Below, in pieces: positions 45,225 to 52,467 of a stretch of DNA of 64,000 nucleotides (position 1 is its first letter; every line of letters begins with the position of its first letter). The notes beneath the pieces were generated by a model. That model worked only from the letters and a program-made list of their open reading frames with translations. It was not told the DNA's origin and did no database searches. Both the position numbers and the translations under genes were made by a program. This DNA comes from Sulfurimonas autotrophica DSM 16294 (GTDB taxonomy: Bacteria > Campylobacterota > Campylobacteria > Campylobacterales > Sulfurimonadaceae): NCBI RefSeq assembly GCF_000147355.1, contig NC_014506.1, forward strand, positions 434,001-498,000, in the 5' to 3' direction.

Positions 45225-45866
45225 ATGAGTAATGAAAATACAACAGTTACCATTCATATAGAAGAAGCGCATAAGTCCCATCGTATAGGATGGCTACGAG
45301 CTGCAGTGCTTGGTGCCAATGATGGAATAGTTTCTACTGCGAGTCTTATTGTCGGTATTGCAGCGGGAGAATACATATCTGTCAGTTCTCAGGCTGACAC
45401 CGAGAATGCAGATTTGGAATTGGAGAAAAAAGCACTTCAAGAGAATGAAGCCTATGAAAAAGAAGAGTTGGCACAGATTTATGAAGCAAGAGGGATTAAG
45501 CCGGAACTCGCAAAAGAGGTGGCATCTCAACTTATGGAACATGATGCACTTGATGCTCATGCCAGAGATGAATTGGGCATCACCGAAGGTGGCAAATCAA
45601 ATCCTATAGAAGCAGCACTCTCATCAGCAGCTTCTTTTACGGTAGGTGCGGCAATGCCTCTGCTTACTGCTTGGTTAGTGCCTCAAGAGCAGCTGATAAT
45701 AAGCGTATCCGTGGCATCACTCTTATTTCTGGCAGTATTGGGTGCAATCGCTGCAAAAGCAGGTGGTGCATCAATGACAAAAGGTGCCATCAGGGTAACT
45801 TTTTGGGGTGCCCTTGCTATGGGCTTAACAGCTGCAGTAGGTCAACTTTTTGGCGTTGTGGCATAA
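45225..45866 (+). CDS. VIT1/CCC1-family protein lacking one membrane segment
   Basis: A 213-residue member of the VIT (DUF125) family of iron/manganese transporters. GWLRAAVLGANDGIVSTASL, YISVSSQADTE, SQLMEHDALDAHARDELGI and the last three hydrophobic segments match well. Between SLIVGI and AAGEYISVS, however, about 22-26 residues usually present (the loop and most of the second helix, including a MSM motif) are missing, without a frameshift. Transport activity is therefore doubtful. AAAGGAGG is the ribosome site. Preceded by the shared operator element. Confidence 0.82.
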   Translation: MSNENTTVTIHIEEAHKSHRIGWLRAAVLGANDGIVSTASLIVGIAAGEYISVSSQADTENADLELEKKALQENEAYEKEELAQIYEARGIKPELAKEVASQLMEHDALDAHARDELGITEGGKSNPIEAALSSAASFTVGAAMPLLTAWLVPQEQLIISVSVASLLFLAVLGAIAAKAGGASMTKGAIRVTFWGALAMGLTAAVGQLFGVVA

Positions 45867-45895
45867 ACAAAATTAAAATAAACAAAGGATATATC

Positions 45896-46858
45896 ATGCA
45901 AAGACGTAATTTTTTAAAAACAGCAGCAGTAGCTGCAGGAACAATGGCAATGATGCCTGCAGTGGCATCTTCAAGTATGTTGAAACCGGCAAAAGGTGAA
46001 ACAATTCCAAAGGGTGCAGTGACACTTTATATTGAATTTCGTATTATGCCTAACTTTAAAGATGATTTGTTAGACAAAGTTAATCAATACAATAAAGTTT
46101 TAGCTAAAACAAAAGGTTTTTTATCACTTAGTTTAAAAAACATGGTTGGTGATTCTACAATGGTACACAATTATGATACAAAATTAAAAGGAGTACTTAG
46201 TTCTGCTTATTTTGATGCAAGTAAAGAGGGAAGTATGCCTCTATTTTATTCTCTTTTTATCCGTTTTGAAAATTATCATGATTTAATGGCATCCAAAACA
46301 ACTGAGTGGTTTAGTAAAGTGATTTCAAAATACGGTCCTTTAAGTAAAAACTACAGCGAAGGTGTTTATAAAACTGTTTCAGCAGGAGATCGAGAGCACA
46401 TTTATACTTCGCAGTCAGATATAGAAAAATTCTTAAAAAATCAACAGGACAAACCGACGAACAGATATATTACGGTAAACAATCATGTTGGTATTTTTAC
46501 AAAAGATGTCAATGCATTTAATAAAAAGAGTACATCACTTTTAAAAGTAGCACAAAATACTTTCCGTCCTGCAAAAGGTGATTATGACTATAATCCAAAG
46601 TTTCCTAAAGGAATTCCTGGTTCTTATCAAAATCTTCACTATAGAAGAGCGATCTCTACAGAGATTTTACAAAGTGCATTTTCTGATGGAGATAAAACAC
46701 ATTATCTTTTCCATGGTACTTGGGAGAGTGTATATGACCATGAAAATTCTCATACTGACCCTCGTTTTAGAGCTGACGTTATGAAAATTTTCCCATATAT
46801 AGTTGAAGGTCCGGTTGAGCCGTTCTATGAAACAATTATACTCAATAACAAAGCGTAA
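45896..46858 (+). CDS. Tat-exported protein, possible double ABM-like domain
   Basis: A 320-residue protein with a twin-arginine signal (MQRRNFLKTAAVAAGTM, cleavage near AVA-SS), so it is probably folded with or around a cofactor before export to the periplasm. Two similar-sized halves each start with a beta strand (VTLYIEFRIMP near 42; RYITVNNHVGIF near 190) and contain phrases such as FYSLFIRFENYHDLM and HYLFHGTWESVYDH, reminiscent of dimeric alpha-beta barrel (antibiotic monooxygenase or heme-degrading) folds. No firm family. ATG 45896 follows AAAGGAT; a longer frame upstream overlaps the VIT gene and lacks sense. Confidence 0.65.
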   Translation: MQRRNFLKTAAVAAGTMAMMPAVASSSMLKPAKGETIPKGAVTLYIEFRIMPNFKDDLLDKVNQYNKVLAKTKGFLSLSLKNMVGDSTMVHNYDTKLKGVLSSAYFDASKEGSMPLFYSLFIRFENYHDLMASKTTEWFSKVISKYGPLSKNYSEGVYKTVSAGDREHIYTSQSDIEKFLKNQQDKPTNRYITVNNHVGIFTKDVNAFNKKSTSLLKVAQNTFRPAKGDYDYNPKFPKGIPGSYQNLHYRRAISTEILQSAFSDGDKTHYLFHGTWESVYDHENSHTDPRFRADVMKIFPYIVEGPVEPFYETIILNNKA

Positions 46859-46909
46859 TTAAGAAGGATAATATAAAATGGGAAAAAATAGTAATAGCAG
46901 GAATCTTTA

Positions 46910-48568
46910 GTGCTCGAAGTTTTTTCTGCTATATTATTGATTATTTTAGTATCAAAATTTCTTGAAGATAAAACAAAAGTACCTTTTGTACTGATTGTTA
47001 TTATCTTGGCATATATTGCAGATACATTTTTAGATTTGAGTACATTAGGAAATAATTTTGAAGAGATTATTTACCTGATGCTTCCTATCATCCTCATCCC
47101 TGATGTTTTGGGACTCTCACGCAGTGAATTAAAAGAGAATGCAGGTGATATCTTTTATCTGGCATTTGTAGCTGTTATTGTTTCTATCGCTCTAGCCGTT
47201 GGTGCGACATTTTATGTTGATACTAAATACCATTTTTCTCTCTTTGAGTTGCTGATTGTCTTTACCCCTTTAATGGCAACGGATGTTATCTCTGTGAGTG
47301 CAATCTTCGCAAAGTTCAAACTCCCTCAAAAATTAAAGTTATATGCTGAAGGTGAAAGTCTTTTTAACGATATTACGGCAATGCTTATTTTCTTTTTTAT
47401 CGCATTACCGATCTTACACGGGGATAATTTAGATTTTGCTACGCTTACACAGACAACAATTTATACAGTTGTTATTTCTGCTGTTATCGGTGTCGTGATG
47501 GGACTGGTTGGATACTACAGTTTTAAAATATCACAAAACAGTTTTGAAGAGTTTTTATCTATCTATGTAATGGCATCTATGGCTTTTTTAGTAGCCGATA
47601 AAATGCAGCTCTCGGGAATTTTATCTGTTGTCATATCTGTACTGCTTTTTAAATTTTTGTTCGATAAAGAAGGGCATTACAAGAAACGAAACTACAATGC
47701 GATCATTAAACATCTCAATACTCCAAGCAGCTTGGAGAGCTCTTTTCGTGCCTATAAAAAAGAAGCTTATTATTTGGGCCAATTTGCCAATGCTGTCATC
47801 TTCATAGCTATTGCAAATGTTATAGATTTGGATCTGCTCTTAAAATATAAGGTCGAAATTTTATATGTCTTTACTTTAACAACAATTATACGTTATATCG
47901 TTATTGTTCCTCTAGTGAAATACCGAAAACTTTCATTACTCTGGAACAATATTTTGACACTCTCTGGTATGAAAGGCGGGCTCGCACTTATTATGATAGT
48001 CTCTTTGAGTGATAATTTCGTTTATAAAGAGATGTTCTTGGCGGTTGTTCTGGGCGTTGTTATCTTGTCAATTTTCTTTTATACTATAGTTTTGATGGCA
48101 TATCTTTATACAAATAAAGACAAGCTTATTTCTGATACGGCAAAAGAACATCATCTTGAGATAAAAAATGTGCAGGATTTACTCCAAAAAGAACAACTCT
48201 CAAAAGCATATAATGAGATGGCTTTTGAAGATATTGTAGAAAAAGAGATTCAACGTGCACAACGTTATAAATATGATTTTTCGCTGATGGCGTTTCAAAC
48301 AGATGCTTTAACTGCACATCAAATTTATAAAAAGCTTGTCAGAAAAAGTGACTATTTTGGAAAAATAAATGCGCAAACCTATGCTATCTTATTAACTCAT
48401 AATGATGTTGATAACTCTTTGGAATTTGCAAATAAAATAAAAGAGCATTTTACATGTATAGAGCATATTGCTATTGCCCAGTATACAACTGGTGACAGTG
48501 TTGAGATGTTGTTTGACAAACTATATGCAGCATTATCGGATGATAAAGCGGTTGATGTAGAGATATAA
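46910..48568 (+). CDS. CPA1 cation/proton antiporter with degenerate GGDEF domain
   Basis: A 552-residue protein. Residues 1-400 form about eleven or twelve membrane helices of a Na+/H+ antiporter: TPLMATDVISVSAIF in place of the usual TDPVA, AEGESLFNDITAM and GMKGGLALIM. From about 437 it reads EIQRAQRYKYDFSLMAFQTD, VRKSDYFGKINAQTYAILLT, ANKIKEHF and a final YAALSDDKA, which follows the outline of a GGDEF domain, but the GGDEF motif is replaced and part of the first half is deleted. The start is GTG 46910 after AGGAATCTTTA; the upstream ATG at 46878 encodes only ten residues and stops. Confidence 0.8.
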   Translation: MLEVFSAILLIILVSKFLEDKTKVPFVLIVIILAYIADTFLDLSTLGNNFEEIIYLMLPIILIPDVLGLSRSELKENAGDIFYLAFVAVIVSIALAVGATFYVDTKYHFSLFELLIVFTPLMATDVISVSAIFAKFKLPQKLKLYAEGESLFNDITAMLIFFFIALPILHGDNLDFATLTQTTIYTVVISAVIGVVMGLVGYYSFKISQNSFEEFLSIYVMASMAFLVADKMQLSGILSVVISVLLFKFLFDKEGHYKKRNYNAIIKHLNTPSSLESSFRAYKKEAYYLGQFANAVIFIAIANVIDLDLLLKYKVEILYVFTLTTIIRYIVIVPLVKYRKLSLLWNNILTLSGMKGGLALIMIVSLSDNFVYKEMFLAVVLGVVILSIFFYTIVLMAYLYTNKDKLISDTAKEHHLEIKNVQDLLQKEQLSKAYNEMAFEDIVEKEIQRAQRYKYDFSLMAFQTDALTAHQIYKKLVRKSDYFGKINAQTYAILLTHNDVDNSLEFANKIKEHFTCIEHIAIAQYTTGDSVEMLFDKLYAALSDDKAVDVEI

Positions 48569-48594
48569 TTAAGTTATATTTTAGAGATAGAGGT

Positions 48595-48619
48595 ATATAA
48601 TTAACTAAATAGTTAGTTA
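48595..48619 (+). promoter_or_regulatory. Shared 25-base promoter/operator element, copy 2
   Basis: TATAAT followed by TTAACTAAATAGTTAGTTA, 19 bases before the first rhodanese ATG and identical at 24 of 25 positions to 45178-45202. Within it ACTAA and TTAGT form an inverted repeat around ATAG, as for a TetR- or MarR-like dimer. Confidence 0.6.
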
Positions 48620-48638
48620 TGATATAAGAGGAAGAATT

Positions 48639-49034
48639 ATGAAAAGTAAAGTAGAAGAGTTCGATAAATATCTTAGAAGTTTTGATTATCAAGAACGAAA
48701 AGATATGAAAATAAAGCGTGATGAGCTTTTTGAGAGATATGCAAAAGGCGAATTGCAAATAATAGATATTCGGTTCAATGAAGAGTATGAAGCATGGCAT
48801 ATAGGATTTGGCGATCATATACCACTCAATGAGCTGCCGGATAGACTCGATGAGATAGATAAAAGCAAAACCATAGTAACGATGTGTCCTCATTACGACC
48901 GTGCTGAAATAGCACGCCTTTATTTAAAACTGCAGGGCTTTGATGCAAAATATCTCACAGATGGAATGTTAGGGCTAGTTGAAGGTTTACGTGGTGATAA
49001 AGCACGCGATTATATGAAAAAATTAAAAGACTAA
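48639..49034 (+). CDS. Single-domain rhodanese-like protein, copy 1
   Basis: A 131-residue cytoplasmic protein with a rhodanese fold: LQIIDIRFNEEYEAWHI, HIPLNELPDRLDE and the active-site loop TMCPHYDRAEIAR with Cys83. A 35-residue helical N-terminus precedes the domain. Rhodaneses move sulfane sulfur as a persulfide on this Cys. It heads a run with an FmdE-like protein, a second rhodanese and a TauE permease, under the shared operator. Confidence 0.88.
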   Translation: MKSKVEEFDKYLRSFDYQERKDMKIKRDELFERYAKGELQIIDIRFNEEYEAWHIGFGDHIPLNELPDRLDEIDKSKTIVTMCPHYDRAEIARLYLKLQGFDAKYLTDGMLGLVEGLRGDKARDYMKKLKD

Positions 49035-49054
49035 ATTAAATCAAAGGAAAAAAT

Positions 49055-49705
49055 ATGAAAACAACATTAACAAAAGTAGTTCTAGGAACAATTTTAACAG
49101 GTACATTGGCATTTGGAGGAAATCCACTCTATGAAAAAGCAGGTACTATTAATATTGTTGACCATAAGGCAATGGTAGCAGGCTCAAAAGCACCGGGACA
49201 TGATAACTTTAAGATATCTCTTGAAGATACAGGAATTATTACAGGACATATCTGTGGATGTACAACAGCTGCGTTTATTATCACTAAAAATGCACTTAAA
49301 AAACTCTACCCAAACACTACACCACTAAGACGCGGTGTTAATGTAGAGATGTCAACTTACAATATGGATATAGTTGATGCTATTACATATCTTACAGGAA
49401 CAAGATTTAATCGTGCACAAACTAATTATGACTTTATTATAGATCCAAACCTACAAGGTAAAAAAGGAACTATCACTATTAAGTTTACAAGAAAAGATAA
49501 TAAAAAAAGCGTGACTGCAGTTATAGACAGAATGAAAATATTATCTAAAGAAGAAGCAAAAGTAATCCAAACTATTAAACCAAAAGTAGGGCAACATAAA
49601 GCTACAAAACAAGAGATAATGAAACTTGCTAAAATACAGCAAGAGGTTGTGAAAAAAATAATTACAAATTTACCTCAAGGTTCTATATCATATAGCTCTA
49701 AGTAA
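49055..49705 (+). CDS. Exported FmdE-like protein
   Basis: A 216-residue protein with a signal peptide ending near LAFGG. The segment GIITGHICGCTTAAF with H65, C67 and C69, then VNVEMSTYNMDIVDAITYLTG, follows the pattern of FmdE-type domains (GHxCxG...CxVDAIQxLTG), which bind zinc or iron, although the second usual Cys is replaced by a Tyr-Asn-Met region. Periplasmic FmdE-like proteins are of unknown function. It lies between two rhodanese genes, so a link with extracytoplasmic sulfur or metal handling is suggested. Confidence 0.6.
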   Translation: MKTTLTKVVLGTILTGTLAFGGNPLYEKAGTINIVDHKAMVAGSKAPGHDNFKISLEDTGIITGHICGCTTAAFIITKNALKKLYPNTTPLRRGVNVEMSTYNMDIVDAITYLTGTRFNRAQTNYDFIIDPNLQGKKGTITIKFTRKDNKKSVTAVIDRMKILSKEEAKVIQTIKPKVGQHKATKQEIMKLAKIQQEVVKKIITNLPQGSISYSSK

Positions 49706-49723
49706 ATAGTGAAGGAGAAAAAA

Positions 49724-50086
49724 ATGAATGAATTAGCAAGAAAAATAGTACCGAGTGAAATGAACAATATGCGTATAGAGATTGAAGATTTTGTCTCTTT
49801 ATATAATGAAGGGAAATGTGAACTTGTTGATGTTCGTGTGCCTTTTGAAACAGCAGTATGGCAAGTGAATTTTGGATTAAAAATTCCGGCAAACGAATTA
49901 CCTGAGAGATTAAATGAACTGCCAAAAGACAAGCTTATTGTCGTAGCTTGCCCAAAGACTGACCGCTCTAATATGGCACGAACTTATCTTGCAAGTGAAG
50001 GTTTTGAAGTGAAGTATCTTGTAGGCGGGCTGTTAGGCTTGATGGATGCACTCAAAGGCGGAAAAGCAAAAGGGATAAAACTCTAA
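49724..50086 (+). CDS. Single-domain rhodanese-like protein, copy 2
   Basis: A 120-residue rhodanese with CELVDVRVPFETAVWQ, KIPANELPERLNELP and the active loop VACPKTDRSNMAR (Cys76). It is related to copy 1 (shared NELPxRL and CPxxDR patterns) but not nearly identical, so an older duplication. ATG 49724 follows AAGGAG; a GTG five codons upstream is in frame but overlaps that ribosome site. The TauE gene starts two bases after its stop, a typical rhodanese-TauE pairing. Confidence 0.88.
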   Translation: MNELARKIVPSEMNNMRIEIEDFVSLYNEGKCELVDVRVPFETAVWQVNFGLKIPANELPERLNELPKDKLIVVACPKTDRSNMARTYLASEGFEVKYLVGGLLGLMDALKGGKAKGIKL

Positions 50087-50087
50087 G

Positions 50088-50828
50088 ATGGAATATTATG
50101 TCATATACTTTTTCTTGACATTGGCACTCTCTACACTCTTTTCTATGGGTGGCGTAGGCTCAGCCATAGGGCTTGTTCCTATATTTTCAATGATGGGTAT
50201 GCCCTTAAATCTGGCAAAAGCCATAGGATTGTTCATAAACTCCGCTTCAACGATCACTGCATCAATTATGAACTTTTTTCGCGGTGTTTTGGATGTTGGT
50301 TTTGCGATTCCCCTGATCGTTTCCATTATGATAGCAACGCCTGTAGGTGCATGGATGAGTCAGTATGTGCAAAAAGAGATTGTGGAGTGGGTACTTGTTG
50401 CATTTTTGGTTGTAAGTGCCTTATTGCTGATATTTTCAAACAGAGAACAAAAAGTGGTCTATGACAAGGCATGGATTCTTTATGTTATAGGTGGAACTGT
50501 TGGGCTTATTTCAGGAACTATTGGTGTCGGTGGCGGTTCACTCATTATGCCGCTTTTGATTCTTTTGGGTTTTGATGCGAAAAAAGCTGCCTATGCCATC
50601 AGTTTTGTGATTCCATTTTCAACTCTTGGTGCATTTGCGACATATCTTAGTTTTGTACACATGGACTGGATTCTTTTAGGTGTCGTGACAGTGGCGGCAA
50701 TCATAGGCGGCTACCTGGGTGACAGAATTATGCACTACCGTTTAACACCTTCGCAGGTAAAAAAATTGATTGCAGTCGTATTGTTGCTGCTTGCAGCAAA
50801 AATGATCTATAAACTTATAGGAGTGTAA
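50088..50828 (+). CDS. TauE/SafE-family sulfite/organosulfur permease
   Basis: A 246-residue membrane protein with about seven or eight helices and two related halves (GGVGSAIGLVPIFSMMGMPL; GTIGVGGGSLIMPLLILLGF), matching the TauE/SafE family of anion exporters for sulfite, sulfoacetate or thiosulfate-related compounds. Its immediate coupling to a rhodanese fits a sulfur-compound substrate, which is inferred. The small-paralog gene starts two bases after its stop. Confidence 0.88.
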   Translation: MEYYVIYFFLTLALSTLFSMGGVGSAIGLVPIFSMMGMPLNLAKAIGLFINSASTITASIMNFFRGVLDVGFAIPLIVSIMIATPVGAWMSQYVQKEIVEWVLVAFLVVSALLLIFSNREQKVVYDKAWILYVIGGTVGLISGTIGVGGGSLIMPLLILLGFDAKKAAYAISFVIPFSTLGAFATYLSFVHMDWILLGVVTVAAIIGGYLGDRIMHYRLTPSQVKKLIAVVLLLLAAKMIYKLIGV

Positions 50829-50830
50829 AA

Positions 50831-51073
50831 ATGTTACATATAATGAAAAAAATAGCTATGAAAATGCTGGAAAATGAGAAAAAAGATGCTTTAGACTGTA
50901 GTGTTTCAGATGAAGTTGTTGATGAGTGGTTAGATACTATAGAAGAACGTAAAAAAAGAATGCAAGAGCATCATAAAACAGATACGGAACAGTATGATAT
51001 GCTACTGGGTGTAGAAAAAGAGGTAAAGAAGATTAAAGAGATTCGTGCAAAAAAATGTACGAAACCTGATTAG
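50831..51073 (+). CDS. Small helical protein, tandem paralog 1
   Basis: An 80-residue soluble, charged, mostly helical protein. It shares with its neighbour the pattern MLHxM..IA...ENEKK-ALDC, DEVxDEW, TIEER, EHH, EQYDMLL and a C-terminal IRAKKC, so both cysteines (about residues 23 and 76) are conserved. I do not recognise the family. It is tightly linked to TauE, so it may be an accessory to the permease or the rhodaneses. Confidence 0.7.
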   Translation: MLHIMKKIAMKMLENEKKDALDCSVSDEVVDEWLDTIEERKKRMQEHHKTDTEQYDMLLGVEKEVKKIKEIRAKKCTKPD

Positions 51074-51088
51074 AAAAGGACGTTTATA

Positions 51089-51334
51089 ATGTTACATGTA
51101 ATGGCGAGAATAGCTGATTGGCTCATTGAAAACGAAAAAAAATCCGCACTTGATTGTACTATACCTGATGAAGTTCTTGATGAATGGAGAGAGACTATAG
51201 AAGAAAGAGAGAAATCTATGAAAGAACATCATCTCAAGGGGAGTGAGCAGTATGATATGTTGCTTGAACTTGATAAAAAAGTTAAAAACTTAGAAGCGAT
51301 ACGTGCAAAAAAATGCGCGCAGAAAGAGAAGTAA
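51089..51334 (+). CDS. Small helical protein, tandem paralog 2
   Basis: An 81-residue homologue of the preceding gene, sharing roughly half of its residues, including the ALDC and KKC cysteines, DEWRETIEERE and EQYDMLLELDKKVK. The two copies have diverged enough to be an old duplication. It ends the run; a strong hairpin follows ten bases later. No function assigned. Confidence 0.7.
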   Translation: MLHVMARIADWLIENEKKSALDCTIPDEVLDEWRETIEEREKSMKEHHLKGSEQYDMLLELDKKVKNLEAIRAKKCAQKEK

Positions 51335-51344
51335 AACTATGCTT

Positions 51345-51370
51345 AAAACACTCTGTTTCCAGAGTGTTTT
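51345..51370 (+). terminator. Intrinsic terminator-like hairpin
   Basis: AAAACACTCT pairs perfectly with AGAGTGTTTT over a six-base loop, ending in four T. It lies ten bases after the second small paralog and separates the rhodanese-TauE unit from the downstream redox genes. Confidence 0.75.
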
Positions 51371-51418
51371 GAAGATAGGATTTAGCCTGTCTCAATTTAA
51401 TTTTACAAGGAGTTTGTC

Positions 51419-51799
51419 ATGCAAATGCCAACACCAGAACAAGTTTTAGCACAAATGGAAGAAAAGTTTGGACACGAGGGTGTTCCTAATTCAATTCGTC
51501 TCGCGATGGATGTAGCACCGGAAATGCTTGTAGAACAAGCTATGAGCTCTAAAATGAGTATGCAGAGTGATACAAATGCACTTGATCCAAAAACATCTCT
51601 TTTGGTCTATTTTTCTGCCGCACTTGGCATGAAAGATCAGTCATGTATCGATACTTTAACATATGCTGCATTAAATGCCGGTGTTTCTAAAGAAGAACTG
51701 CTCTCAGTTGTTAAAATAGTGAGACACGCTGCGTTTAGCGGTATTGTCGGTGCTGCGGAAGATGTTCTTAAAATCATCAAGGAACATGAAGCTAAATAA
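51419..51799 (+). CDS. Carboxymuconolactone decarboxylase/AhpD-like protein
   Basis: A 126-residue all-helical protein of the CMD/AhpD superfamily: LDPKTSLLVYFSAALGM, SCIDTLTYAALNAGVSKEEL and VRHAAFSGIVGAAEDVL. The usual AhpD CxxC pair is reduced to a single Cys (SCID), so peroxiredoxin-reducing chemistry of the AhpD type is not expected. A CAAGGAG ribosome site precedes the ATG. It is followed by a ferredoxin and an SQR-like flavoprotein. Confidence 0.7.
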   Translation: MQMPTPEQVLAQMEEKFGHEGVPNSIRLAMDVAPEMLVEQAMSSKMSMQSDTNALDPKTSLLVYFSAALGMKDQSCIDTLTYAALNAGVSKEELLSVVKIVRHAAFSGIVGAAEDVLKIIKEHEAK

Positions 51800-51810
51800 A
51801 GGGATGTAAA

Positions 51811-52449
51811 ATGGCAAAAGATTTCAGCAAAACGCAGTGGCACGGAATAGAGCGAGAAGAGATTCCATGGTTTCCAACGGTTGACAAGGTAAAGTGCATC
51901 GGTTGTGAGCTTTGTTTCGTGACTTGCGGAAGAGATGTTTACGATATGGTTTTGCCCGATGGTAAACATCGAAAGGCAGAAGTCTTGCACCCTTACAACT
52001 GCATGGTCGGATGCACAACATGTGCAAGTGTCTGCCCGACACATGCCATATCTTTTCCTTCACAAGAAATTGTCTGGCAGGCAGAAAAAGAACATAAAAT
52101 CTTTTCAGTTGTCCACAAAGAGGCAAAAGAAAAAAGAGAAAAACTGCAGGCACTTCAAGAACGTAATCAACAACAGTCAAAACCTGAAAAAGTCACAAAA
52201 CAAAGAGTAATGATAGCAGGAGAATTTGCAGAAGAGAACTTTCTGAAAAATCTTCAAGAGTTCATACAGGACAAAGCTGTTGATATAGTCAATTTAAAAC
52301 TTGAAGTACCTACACTCAAAGGCTTGCTTGAAAATACTCCTGCTCATATGGAGTTTGAAGTCACATCGACAAAACAAGAGGATATAGCGGATTTTTTAAA
52401 TGAATTAAGAGGTTTGGTTAATAAATCCGGTTTGGTTTGGGTAAAATAA
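51811..52449 (+). CDS. Ferredoxin-like 4Fe-4S protein with C-terminal domain
   Basis: A 212-residue protein. The first 90 residues carry two cysteine sets, CIGCELCFVTCGRD and NCMVGCTTCASVCP, consistent with two 4Fe-4S clusters although the first lacks the common CP. A charged helical linker (about 95-130) leads to an 80-residue alpha-beta domain (RVMIAGEFAEENFLKNLQEF onward) that I cannot name. It is probably an electron carrier paired with the adjacent flavoprotein. Confidence 0.75.
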   Translation: MAKDFSKTQWHGIEREEIPWFPTVDKVKCIGCELCFVTCGRDVYDMVLPDGKHRKAEVLHPYNCMVGCTTCASVCPTHAISFPSQEIVWQAEKEHKIFSVVHKEAKEKREKLQALQERNQQQSKPEKVTKQRVMIAGEFAEENFLKNLQEFIQDKAVDIVNLKLEVPTLKGLLENTPAHMEFEVTSTKQEDIADFLNELRGLVNKSGLVWVK

Positions 52450-52467
52450 AAAATTAAGGAGAGTGTC

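Noticed and set aside
45671-45895. N-terminal extension of the Tat-exported protein
   Set aside because: It overlaps the VIT gene in another frame, encodes a Cys/Arg-rich nonsense stretch, and would bury the twin-arginine signal.
46878-46910. Ten-codon frame starting ATGGGAAAAAAT before the antiporter
   Set aside because: Too short to support; no attenuator structure is visible. The antiporter GTG has its own AGGA site.
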